A DNA stretch of 64,000 nucleotides from Glandiceps talaboti (lineage: Eukaryota > Hemichordata > Enteropneusta > Spengelidae). Below are positions 13,801 to 55,298 of the stretch, in pieces. The stretch covers positions 33,698,176-33,762,175 of the forward strand of contig NC_135550.1 in assembly GCF_964340395.1 (NCBI RefSeq), read 5' to 3'. The stretch's first letter is position 1. The number at the start of each line of letters is the position of its first letter. Made by a program: the position numbers and the translations under genes. The notes under the pieces are model-generated. The model saw nothing but the letters and a program-made list of their open reading frames with translations, had not been told where the DNA came from and did not search any database.

Positions 13801-16725
13801 GGACTCTACGTATTGAAGTTTTTGAGGTATGCAGCAATTGATTTGGTACTCAAAATATTGCCGTCATTCAGTAAAAATATCGCCAATGATACAATTTACC
13901 ATACAGCATTGATTGAAAAGGGGAATTCATGCTAGGTAAATTTATTGAAAGACACTAAATTCATTACACACTTGATAAAGATGACAGGAAGTAACTTTGT
14001 CATTGTATATTAAGTATTACTGCAAATAAAACAAACCTGCTTCTAGAAGTCTACGGAGACATTCTGGTCGGCCATATTTAGCTGCAGTAAATACTGGTGT
14101 CATTTCATAATCTTCCTCTAGATTAAAATCAGCTCCATGTTCCAGGAGAAAAGACAACATATCTGGTAAATCTTGATGGACTGCTTCATGGAGAACACTC
14201 CATCCATTAACATACTGACACTTGATATTGGCATTACTTTCCAGTAATAGTTTAACACAATCCAGGTGATTACCACGTACAGCTTTGAAAAAACACAGGA
14301 AAAAAGGAATTGAAAAACCTGATCTTTGAATATTTACACTTATTTTGTAAGTTCCTTTGAGGGTGACCCTCTATATGTCTTTGGTTCTCATTATAATACC
14401 TTGTCAAATGATCGTAAAAAAGATATGATAAACCATTTGATGGAGTATGATTTGTTTTATTGCAGTGCCTGATTTGGCCAAAACATGCACATTCAAAAAT
14501 AGTGCCAATGATGTTGTAGCACAACTGTACAGTTTTTTGTTTATGTTTATCCAGTTGCCTATCAGGTCCTGTTGTTACCTTACCATAACTGCCATCATTT
14601 GGCTGTTGCTATGGGCATGGTCTTGTTACTTGGCATATTTGCATTCACCTTTTGTATGTTTATTCACTTACCCACCCATTCCTATTGTTCTCTTGTAATA
14701 TGCATCATTTCACTGTTGCTAAGGGCATGGTCACGGTTGCTAGGGCCAGTTCTGTCAATATATTTTCAACAATAACTGCAGAATATCACTTCCAGAAACA
14801 TCCCCACCAAGTTTCAGTCCCATTCCCTGTGTAGTGTTTGTGATATAAATTTTTGAGCAAAGTTGAGACTTTTAGACCTAATTTGCATATCACCAATGGA
14901 ATCATTATGTTAGGAATTCACCTTCATCTATACATCCCCAGATGCATCCCCAGCTCAATCTGCTCAGTAATTTGGGAATTATAGACTTTTGACCAAAAAC
15001 ACACATTCTTACATCTCTAAATTGCATATCACTTATGGGATCATCATGTTATGAAGAATTCTTTACTGCTAAGTTTTGAGTTTAAGATTTTATACCAATA
15101 ATCCCATTTTTTACCAAGATCACACATCAGTGGTAAGATCATTTTGATTTGAACAATTTCGCAACTAGACACCCAGGGTAATATACCAAATAGCATGGCA
15201 ATCAGTCCAGCGGTTTGTGACTTAAGTTGTTTACACACACACACACACTCAGACACGGACACACATCCTCACAAACAGACAGACACTTTGCCATGCCTAT
15301 AGCACTACTGAACATAAGAAGTTCAGTTGTGCTAAAAATGAAAAAAAAATAATGGCAAGTAATAACAAGGGGCATCCATTATGCGATATTTTAGTAAAAT
15401 CCGCATTGACAAAACATGTGTTGCCTAATGTAATTTAGCCTTCTGCTCTTCATTCACATGTCTACCTACCCATGAGTAGTGGTGTACCAAGTTCATTGTC
15501 CGGTAGATTGGGGTCTGCATCTCCATGGAGCAATTCTGTAACACATTGTGAGTGTCCCTGCATTGCTGCAAAGTACAGTGCAGTTTGGCCCTCATAACAT
15601 CGTCTATCCACCTCTGGAGGGAAAGTCAATACACAGTAAAGTATGGATTATATGTAGTATGTGCATAATGGTGATATCATAGCTCATTAGCTGACCATAA
15701 CAAGAATGTGAGGACAATGATAGCTTCTTGTTGATGTCCCATTCTTGTCTTGACAAACTGAGCGATTATACAACATTTCTACGAATTACAATTAGTACCC
15801 TTTTCCTGTGATCATTCTGATGAAATTTAATTTGAATTTTTATATTAAGTTCCCAACTTACAAATACAACAAAATACCACCACTGGCACTGTGGCACAAC
15901 TGTAGTTAGCTGTTGCTATGTTCATGGTTTTGTTGCTAGACATATTTGCATACGTTTTTGGAATCTTTATTAATTTGCCTACCCTTTTCACTTTTCATCT
16001 TTGCAATATAAACCATCATTTAGTCATTGCTATGGGCGTGGTCCTGTTGCTAAGCATATTTGTATGCATTTTTTGAATAATCATTGACTTACCTGCCCAT
16101 CCCTGTTGTTATCTTTGTAATAACCATCCTTATTTCATTGTCGCTAAAGGTGTGGTCATGGTTGTTAGGACCAATTGTGTCAAAATGTTTTCAACAATAA
16201 CTCAGTGCAGAATAATAACCCCTGATTTACCTGATTTACCATGCAGTTTCAAGATATGTTTTTTTACCAAAATTATGGGCCTAGCACGGAGTATTGTATG
16301 AAGCAAAATAAAAATATTTGTGTTTCTGATAGTGATAGCTGACCCTAACCTGAAAAAATATATGGGTAGTGTGTCCCATGGCATTGTTTTATTGAGCCTG
16401 ATGCATTCAAAGTATATTTGTCAGTTTTCTGACTGCCAAGGTTACAGTTTGTGTTTGTGTATTAGGGAATACATGTAGTCTGTGGAGAAGAATGAAGTTC
16501 TCTATATCATAGTGACTTACCTGTGTCTTCATGCAATATTAATACTTTGAGACATTCTGACTTCCCTGCATAAGCAGCTTCATGGAGAGGTGTCCATCCC
16601 CTATTATCAGCTACATCTACACTTTTCTTAGCTTTAATTAGTCTTTTCAGTGTCTTTACCTCACCAAGTTTTGCTGCTTTGGAAACACTGGAAATAGTGT
16701 CTTCATATATTTCAGTAAAATCCAT
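10050..16725 (-). CDS. ASB3: ASB3: ankyrin repeat and SOCS box protein 3, complete coding sequence
   Basis: Six coding exons on the - strand, in transcript order: 16725-16521, 15613-15470, 14282-14037, 13608-13437, 11882-11206 and 10189-10050 (stop at 10052-10050). They total 1584 nt, 527 codons plus stop, close to the ~518 residues I recall for human ASB3. Every junction has AG/GT ends and continuous phase. The N-terminus MDFTEIYEDT and the phrase SVDVADNRGWTPLHEAAY closely resemble vertebrate ASB3. Ankyrin repeats run from about residue 40 to about 400 (TPLHEAAY, TALYFAAMQGH, SVLHEAVHQ, TPVFTAAKYG, TAVFIASQENH and others). The last exon, about residues 482-527, is a SOCS box: SLQQLCRIKV is the Elongin B/C-binding BC box and LPLP the Cul5 box. 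The family acts as substrate receptor of Cullin-5 ubiquitin ligases; the target in this animal is unknown. The ATG follows a 3' splice site (cag|gagg-ATG), so the 5' UTR begins in an upstream exon. Head-to-head with SART1. Confidence 0.93.
10190..11205. other. ASB3 last intron, with a family A repeat and (CA)n
   Basis: The interval runs between ASB3 exon 5 and its SOCS-box exon. A family A copy on the - strand occupies about 10570-10862 and carries a pure (CA)n run at 10720-10802, ending in the inverted hairpin end ctcagttcagttgggctaaaa. The remainder has no recognisable feature. Confidence 0.75.
12146..13090 (-). mobile_element. Near full-length family A HINE-like element in an ASB3 intron
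   Basis: Read on the + strand, it opens with the far end aatagcacaatggcattgta and closes with the inverted hairpin end ctcagttcagtagtaaaaat. Between them lie, in reverse order, the TAGCAAC block, two core units with atttgcatatcactgatgg, and a short CAGA microsatellite (acacagacagacagacagatgg). At ~945 bp it is one of the most complete copies and useful for defining the consensus. Confidence 0.75.
13119..13206. mobile_element. 88-bp foldback (hairpin) element
   Basis: Two ~40-bp arms, starting agcctggaatccatgc and ending gcatggattccaggct, are near-perfect reverse complements around a short loop (taggggaa). Flanks aaccatgac and acccatgac look like a 9-bp target duplication with one mismatch. 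The insertion sits in a family A fragment (tagcaaccatgacc ... gcctttagcaac). A related word, gcctggaatccag, recurs at about 19048. Confidence 0.8.
14497..15345 (-). mobile_element. Near full-length family A HINE-like element in an ASB3 intron
   Basis: It starts on the + strand with aatagtgccaatgatgttgt and agcacaactgtacag, and ends with cactactgaac ... gttcagttgtgctaaaa. It fills most of the intron between the exons at 14037-14282 and 15470-15613. A short (CA)n/CAGA microsatellite lies at 15230-15285, next to the hairpin end. Confidence 0.75.
15883..16270 (-). mobile_element. Partial family A repeat in an ASB3 intron
   Basis: It begins with the family far end (accactggcactgtggcacaactgtag), followed by three rounds of the TAGCAAC-type block in reverse orientation (gttgctatgggcgtggtcctgttgct). 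The core and hairpin end are missing. Confidence 0.65.
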
Positions 16726-17164
16726 CCTCCTGAAAAAAACAACTATTTTGTAAGAAACAGAAAGATAAAACCTTACACATTACTGTGCCTTTGATTTGAA
16801 AGCCTTCATAGTAGTAGTAAAATAATGGCGTTACTACGTATTTATTTATTCACAAAATACCGTCATCACTCTTTGCAAAAACACCGATGACAGTATTTTT
16901 TGAATAATGTAAAACCAAATAAGGCTGGGGTCAGAATTACAGGGGGGGGGGGGGGCTGAGGAGAAATATTTTGGTCCAATTTTTTTTTATATTAGAACTG
17001 ACTTTTCTAAAGGTTTGTAACAAGACTTAAAACATCTCATTGCAAACTATTTATTCTATTTAATTTAAGTTTTTGTTAAAAAACTCTAAATTTCTGTAAA
17101 AAGTGTTTAAATGTCAAACCAAAATATGAAAGTCTATTGACATCTTATACTCTGATTACAGAAA

Positions 17165-17550
<386 letters not shown>

Positions 17551-17807
17551 CATTCGCATGGGTGCAACCCATCTCATCACTGAATAAAGGTTTATTGTGG
17601 CAATTTTTAATTTACTCAGTAAATGATCCACTGCTCCTGAGGTTTAATTTGGTTCACATCATGCGCAAAATAGTTTGTGCCTCTATTTGTTCATACCATC
17701 AGAAATGTTATGCCCCCTTTGATTCTGAACCACCAATTTCTTCCTAGGTCACACCCCACCATAAATTCTGACTGCAGTCTAACACCATTTATATTTGTAT
17801 TTGTCCC

Positions 17808-17956
17808 CAATCTGATTAAAAATCCGATGTAGATGTCGGTTAATTGTTCATTGCTATTTTACCTTCGTTATTTTGCCTGAATTGACCTTCTTGGTACATG
17901 TTTACAAATAGCAATGAACGATTAGCCGACATCTACATCGGATTTTAATCAGATTG
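17808..17956. mobile_element. ~149-bp foldback element
   Basis: caatctgattaaaaatccga at the left and the corresponding tcggattttaatcagattg at the right form the outer part of arms about 50 bp long, which continue through tgtagatgtcgg and cattgctattt. The ~45-nt loop carries no coding signal. No clear target duplication was found. Confidence 0.75.
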
Positions 17957-18350
17957 TATTGTGACCATTCTCGTGTGGTCTGAGGACCATTGCAGCTCAC
18001 AGTCACTTGTGAACTAATATTCCATTCCATGATGGTGCTATTCTAGTCTAGGATGATCATAATACAAAATAATGACGTTATTATATAGGTATTTACGATA
18101 TCAAAAAAATACCGTTACCGGTGACTGTTGTGCAATAGACACAAGTGGAACAGACACAAGTCTATTCCGCAACAAGAATAGTTCACACGTGACAGTGCCA
18201 AGAATAGTTCACAAGTGACAGTGCCTCCGCACCAGGCTCCGCATAAGTGGAGGACAAAGACATGACATGCATGGAGGATTTTGTGCTCAATGCAACTTTG
18301 ACTACTTCCTCAAGAATTAGACAAAGGTGTTTGTTTTTTCTCGTACTCAC

Positions 18351-18600
18351 TCACAACTATCAACGGACAAGACTTCTTGAAAGTCTCAGACGAGGATTCG
18401 TACGGTCGTTTCAGGTCTGGTGGGGGTCAAAGGTCAATGCCCTGTAGAGCATTATGGGAAATCCACCATCTTTTGCGTTGTGATCACGTTGTGTGTGTGT
18501 GTACTAAGAGAATGAGCAAACTCATATCTTATTGCCGTTTACCATACTAAATTGGAAAAAAAACTCATTCAGAAACCACCTTTTCCTTGTTGTGACTTAG
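18351..18600. promoter_or_regulatory. Presumed bidirectional ASB3/SART1 promoter with both 5' UTR exons
   Basis: On the + strand a perfect donor (cttag|GTAAGT, GT at 18601) pairs with the acceptor at 19190-19191 upstream of the SART1 ATG, so a SART1 5' UTR exon should end at 18600. On the - strand a GTGAGT donor at about 18345-18354 could end an ASB3 5' UTR exon. Between them the - strand reads AAGATGGTGG, resembling the YY1-type element found just downstream of many TSSs. Exact start sites cannot be read from the sequence. Confidence 0.45.
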
Positions 18601-19191
18601 GTAAGTACTAATGTCCTCCAAACAGGTCTTCCTAGGCATGCTTGCGCAGTATCATGTAACGTTATCATCATCAGATGACAACAATTTGCGTGAAGACTTG
18701 AGTCTGCAGAGACAGATGTTTGTGTCAAGATATAATTGTTTTGCCCATTTCGTACATAAGTGTGTGCAGTAGTGAAATGCAACTTTTGCATCGAGTCTTA
18801 ATAATTATATGTAACGTTGAAGGTGTGTACTATTTTCGTGGTTAGACAGTCCAGCCAGTAAGTAGAAATGTTGTACAAGGATGATTTACCGCTTACAACC
18901 TTTGTCTGACCACAGTCCCTGTGGTCTGATCATGTCAGAAGCCCACCAAACATGACATTGACAAAGTGAAATTTCAATTATTTGAAGTAAATTCTGTAGT
19001 TAATTTATAAATGCTGTTGCTGAATCGCACAAGTCTTATAAAAGAGAGCCTGGAATCCAGTAGTTCGCGCAATGCAGATGTGCCATATGTAGGAACAATA
19101 TTTTTAGTTTATTAGAGATAATTTTCCAACAGTGTTATCATTTACTGATAAAACGTTTGTGTCTGTTATTTTAATTTGTTTTCCTTTTCAG
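18601..19191 (+). other. SART1 5' UTR intron (predicted)
   Basis: Bounded by a perfect GTAAGT donor at 18601 and the acceptor ttttccttttcAG at 19190-19191. It contains a short remnant (gagcctggaatccag, about 19046) resembling the foldback element at 13119-13206, and no other recognisable feature. Confidence 0.6.
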
Positions 19192-19247
19192 GTCAGAGTT
19201 AATACAACTATCCTTCCACAATCTGAATTTTTGCCCTAGCTATAGCC

Positions 19248-50402
<31,155 letters not shown>

Positions 50403-50935
50403 GTTTAAAGCCAAGATCACATGCCAGTCACAAATTGACTCCGTTAATGAGGAATCCAATTGGGGATAACTGGAGATAAGCTGTGGGATGAACTTCACAT
50501 CTGTCAATCTTGTTATGATTTCCCCATTATTGAGTATGTAACAGCTAACTGAAATGGGAATATCTGAAAAGGTTGTAGATCTCTACATGACTACTATATG
50601 CTTTATCCTAAGGAAGTGTGACAATTGTAATATACTTCTGTGTGTATTTCAAATTATGACAGGGTTTTTACAAAAGAAATGAAGAGCAGATATGAAGGAG
50701 GATTGTTTCCAATCATACAAGAACTGTTTTATATAAGTGATAATGGAGTATACATAATGTATTTGTGTGATGAACATTTTTTGTTTCCTTAAAAAGAATG
50801 TGTGTGTACTTTCATTTTTTATGATACACTTGAGATCACTTTCTATGTACTAGAACTAAGGAAATGCATTATTTGTTTTGAATAATGTATATTAAACAAG
50901 TCAACTTTGAAAAAAAAAATTAAATCCATGTGGTG
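50403..50935 (+). other. SART1 3' UTR with candidate poly(A) signal
   Basis: It follows the stop at 50400-50402. ATTAAA at 50891-50896 lies about 20 bp before an A-rich stretch (50911-50919) and is the first good candidate signal. The true end cannot be read from DNA alone. Confidence 0.45.
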
Positions 50936-52582
50936 TCAGATATTTGATTTGTTAAAATTTTATAAGAATTAAACAGTTTTCACTTGAGCGAAAAAGGGCA
51001 CCTTGGTGTATGAATTCCCTGTGGTATTATAATCCCTGTCCGTAGGCTCATAGTGTCCCTTGCTTTTATTGACAGGAAATATAGTAATACTAGCATAACT
51101 GTATGTCATGGTAGCATGTGGTACACTTGGAATGAGCCCTTTTAAAGAGAGTTTAGTGCATATTCAAACTATCCCAAACGACATGTTTTAGCCCCCAATG
51201 GGCACCACCTGGAGGGCATTTTACATTGAGTTCCATCTGTGTGTCTGTCTGTGTGTGTGTGTGTGTGCGTGCGCGTGTGTGCATTTGTGTGTGTGTGTGC
51301 GTGCGCGTGTGTGCGTGTGCGTGTGCGCGCGCCTGTGCATCCATCCATCCATGTGTGTTTCCAGTCTCGGCTATTAATCTTTGATGGAGTACTTTACACC
51401 TATGTTTTAATGGCTCTTGGATTACTTGAAAATGTTGTTTGTGGCACAACTGAACTATATCAGCTTCATTCATTCTATAGACCTGATAAAGTGTCGTGTC
51501 AGTCACTGACTGTCTATCAACATATCTGTGGGTGACTTAACAGCTGGAACCCAGTGGCAAGATTTAATATGCAAGTAAGTGGTGGTGGTGGTGGTGGTGG
51601 TGGTGGTGGTGGTGGTGGGGGGGGGGGGGGGCTAGTGTTCTAAAAATAGCCTGGGTTGACAAATCTTGTTAAGCCAATAGGAATGGTGTTCATCAACCCA
51701 AAATACAGTACAAAATCTGGTGTAAAGTTAAATTGTTAAAAAAGCAGAAAAATGTAAGGAAGACCCCAACTTTAGAAGCCTTCAGTAATTACAAGCGGGA
51801 GGGCCGGGGCCTCAGGCCCTGGCTGTTGCATAAAATATTACCTTACCCGACTCCATTGGGTCTTCCCTCAATTTTCTTTCTCTAAAACATGACCCTCACC
51901 CATTAAATATTAAAAAAAACATGGTTCCATACTGTCAGAAATGGAAAATGACTCTAATCCCAGAATCAATGATTTAGAGGACTTAATCCAACCACTGCCA
52001 CCTGTGACCATGTTGAAATTTTAAAGGTGTTGGTTATTTCCCAACTGTGAATTTTTGTAAAGTTGGCACTGAGTTAATTAATCAATACCTGTGTTTGGAT
52101 CTCAATGGCTGAGCTGAAAGCCATGAACTCCCAAACACTAGATGGGTGCATATTGTTGGGACCAAGGTCAACATCTCCACAACATTATCCCTAATATCTT
52201 ATCTAGCTGTTCCCTTTTACTACCTTGAGACCCACTTTTCTCCTCACATAACAACTGAAAAATAATTACCTGCATGTTGGTTGTCAGCAGCGATTGATTG
52301 ATATGGTCTGATATATCAAAGTACCTAACTCTAACCCTAATCCTCACTGATGTGTCTTCGATTGAATTCCAAAATCACAAAAAATAATACAATATTACTT
52401 GATATAATGTGTTGAAGTGTTTGGAGCCAAATCAAAGTAATTTGGTCATTTCATATTTATGAAAAGACCGGAAAGTTTGAATTGCAAAGGCTCCCAAGAT
52501 ATCCTGAAGGGTTTTCAAAGAGCTTTCAGAACCATCTAAAAATGAAAACGTATCATCTGTTACAGTATTGTCCAAGTATGTA

Positions 52583-52806
52583 ATCCATACCCCTTAGCCT
52601 GAAACCCTTTATGTTCAGGTTAGTTCTAATTTCATGTGATCCATACCCCTTGGCCTGACACCCTTTATGTTCTGGTTAGTTCTAATTTCATGTGATCCAT
52701 ACCCCTTAGCCTGACACCCTTTATGTTCTGGTTAGTTCTAATTTCATGTGATCCATACCCCTTAGCCTGACACCCTTTATGTTCTGGTTAGTTCTAATTT
52801 CATGTG
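52583..52806. repeat. Four 56-bp tandem units
   Basis: atccataccccttagcctga starts at 52583, 52639, 52695 and 52751 (exact 56-bp spacing, few substitutions). Each unit includes ccctttatgttctggttagt and tctaatttcatgtg. Confidence 0.95.
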
Positions 52807-52899
52807 CAAGGATTTCAACACAAGTAATAAATAAATCGTTATTCAAATAACTCATAAAAGGTAAAAGTTTTAACAACAAAGTTCATAGGACAGGTGCGT

Positions 52900-53564
52900 A
52901 TTATTATGGTTGATATATGTACCAAATTATACGAAATTGGAAGCTTGGTTTTTTAAGATACAGCCTAGTTACCTAAAATCGTTAATTATGCAATTTTTCT
53001 TTAAAATTGTAAGCTATATCAAGAAAATTTATGCGTAATATCTGCTTTGTTATGGTTAACATTATGTACTAAATGATATTGAAATTCAAGTATGCATTCT
53101 TAAGATGTATTCTAATTACTGAAAATCAATAATCATGCAAATTAGTCATTAACACTGTAAGGTACATCAACAAACTTTATAGGACATATGTGGTTAACTT
53201 ATGTACTGAATTGTAATGAAATTGAAGTATGTATTCTTAAGATGTAGCCTAATTACCGAAAATCATTAATTATGCAAATTATTCATAAGATACAGTTGGG
53301 TTGTCGGTGGCTGAGTGGTTAAACCACTTACCTCTTACCACTGCGGTCGGGGTTTGAACCCCATTCAGGGTTCGATTAAATTTACCACTCTGTATTAAAG
53401 TAAGAAGAGTGTCGTTCAGTTTGACTCTACCGAACAACGCAGGTTTTCCCCGGGTACTCCGGTTTCCTCCTACATTAACATTGAACCCATGAGGGATAGC
53501 CGTCACTGGACTTCTTGGGAGACAAGTGTTTATATGCTTAAAGAACTATCCAGTATAAATAAAG

Positions 53565-53603
<39 letters not shown>

Positions 53604-53870
53604 CATCAACAAACTTTATAGGAGATAACGTTTTCTAATGGTTAACGTATGTACTAAATCATATAGAAATTGAAGTATACATTTTTAAGATATAGCTTAA
53701 TTATCGAAAAGAATTAATTATGCAAATTATTTAGTAACACTGTAAGTAAAGGTACATCAACAAATTTTATAGGACAAATGTGTTTTCTAATGGTTAACGT
53801 ATGTACTAAATTATATTGAAATTGAAGTATGCAGTCTTAAGATATTGAAACGCTATTGATCGGCTTACTG
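52900..53870. repeat. Family G tandem core units, split by a SINE
   Basis: Units of ~140-150 bp share acatcaacaaactttatagg, atgtactaaattatattgaa, gaagtatgcattcttaagat and aattatgcaaatta. They continue on both sides of the SINE at 53295-53600. The same units appear in SART1 intron 5 at 30820-31200. Confidence 0.8.
53295..53600 (+). mobile_element. tRNA-derived SINE, complete, with ATACA target duplication
   Basis: The head gttgggttgtcggtggctga contains a perfect RNA polymerase III box A (TGGCTGAGTGG), and box B reads GGTTTGAACCC. The body includes cgcaggttttccccgggtac and tccggtttcctcc, a central domain I associate with widespread invertebrate SINEs such as MetaSINEs. It ends in ataaagattattatt with an (ATT)n tail. 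ATACA flanks both sides (53290-53294 and 53601-53605). Confidence 0.88.
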
Positions 53871-54754
53871 TGCAGTTTATCGATATTTAATGTTCAAACG
53901 GGGAAGTACTAACTCGCACTGCTGTTCCAATCATCAGTCTATTCCATTCAAGACTATAACGTTGAATTATCCGACCAACTAGTTTCTTCTCAAACCATCT
54001 CTTCTACGAGGTACCGTGCCGACTTGGATTGTGTTGAGTAGAACTCACAACGAAACATACGTATCTGGTTCAACGAACGCCAAGCTAACCACTTGGTTGA
54101 TTTTATTACATGACCAATCTCCGTCTCCGCCTCTTCCTCCTGAAATGGGCTAAAACCCAACTTAAATACATTTCCAAGTTTACACAAAATCTCTATTCTT
54201 AGAGTATGACGTATTCTTAAGTCTATGATGAAAGACATCATCCGAGATCTAATATCCAATCACCTTCCCTAGATTAGTAATACAAGTTCATATCTCAAAG
54301 ACCATAAAACTTGTTGACAGTTCAATCGTACCTGGTACAAACAATTCAGAAACACCCATGTAGAGATGTCAAAGACCTATGTTGTTACGCAAGGGAATGT
54401 CACTGTATGTACAAAGTTTAAATGCTTTTGACTTCAATTTAGAGTTCATAATGAAAATTTACCAAAATGTCCTGAATGGCTATATTTTAGATCTGTGACT
54501 GGTAACAATATTGCTTAATTAGTTTATTTCATTGATATGCAAATTTCTCTAATTAACATGAGCAAATCTTGCTAAAAAAACAAAGGTCAGGTCTCGCCAC
54601 TACCCCAAACATTGTATGTACCAAATTTCAGTATAATTGAGTCAGCCGTTTTTAAGAAAATGATCAGACAGACAGACAGACAGCCAGACACACACACACA
54701 GATGGACGTACAGACATACATCCCTCTTTTAATACCTCTCGTACCCTTACGGGA

Positions 54755-54970
54755 GGTAAAAATGAAACTATTCTCCCAATCTGTAATGGCTGTACATCTG
54801 ATAGGAAGAAATAAACAACACAGAGACCGTGAAATTGGAAAACAATGGGAAACCTGAACTAGACAATCACACATGAAAAAAAATAAAATAAAATAAAAAA
54901 TCTACATACCCCACCTATTTTAAAATTGTCTAATGAATGTAATCGGAACCACACATTTTTTTACGCCTAA
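54755..54970 (+). repeat. Family E dispersed repeat, copy 3
   Basis: It matches 41400-41630: ctattctcccaatctgtaat, aagaaataaacaacacagag, gtaatcggaaccacaca. It is bracketed by two hairpin-like words, tacctctcgtacccttacgg-gaggta before it and acctctcctttatgggaggt after it. Confidence 0.7.
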
Positions 54971-55298
54971 CCTCTCCTTTATGGGAGGTAAAGTGACATT
55001 TAGTCATCCAGCAACTAAGAAACTTCACATATCATAATTTAAGTGATGGTGACCATGGTAATAACTAGGATGGATTGGTGTATGGATGAAACCAGGCAAA
55101 CTATCAAAAACATTACAGTTGTGCTGTGGTATTGGCGCTATTTTTAATGAATTTTCTTTGCAGCTCAACTGAGGGCGCTGTTTGTCTAACACTTGTCTAC
55201 AGTACAACGGAACATTTCAAAAGTACAAATGTGCCAAAGTTGTCAAAATACTCATGAAAATCTTCTTCAACTGAAGTTCAGTTATCTAATGTTTAAAT

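Larger units (their letters stand above)
50936..55298. other. SART1-CATSPERE intergenic region
   Basis: No gene is supported. It holds a family B copy with GT/GC microsatellite at 51188-51360, a (GGT)n plus G run at 51581-51631, 56-bp tandem units at 52583-52806, family G core units with an inserted SINE (52900-53870), a hairpin-ended repeat with a CAGA microsatellite (54540-54760) and family E copy 3. A solo family A end (acattacagttgtgctgtgg) is at about 55109-55145. Confidence 0.7.

Noticed and set aside
53295-53370. Functional tRNA gene
   Set aside because: Box A and box B are present, but there is no convincing acceptor stem or anticodon arm, and the sequence continues into a SINE body and (ATT)n tail.
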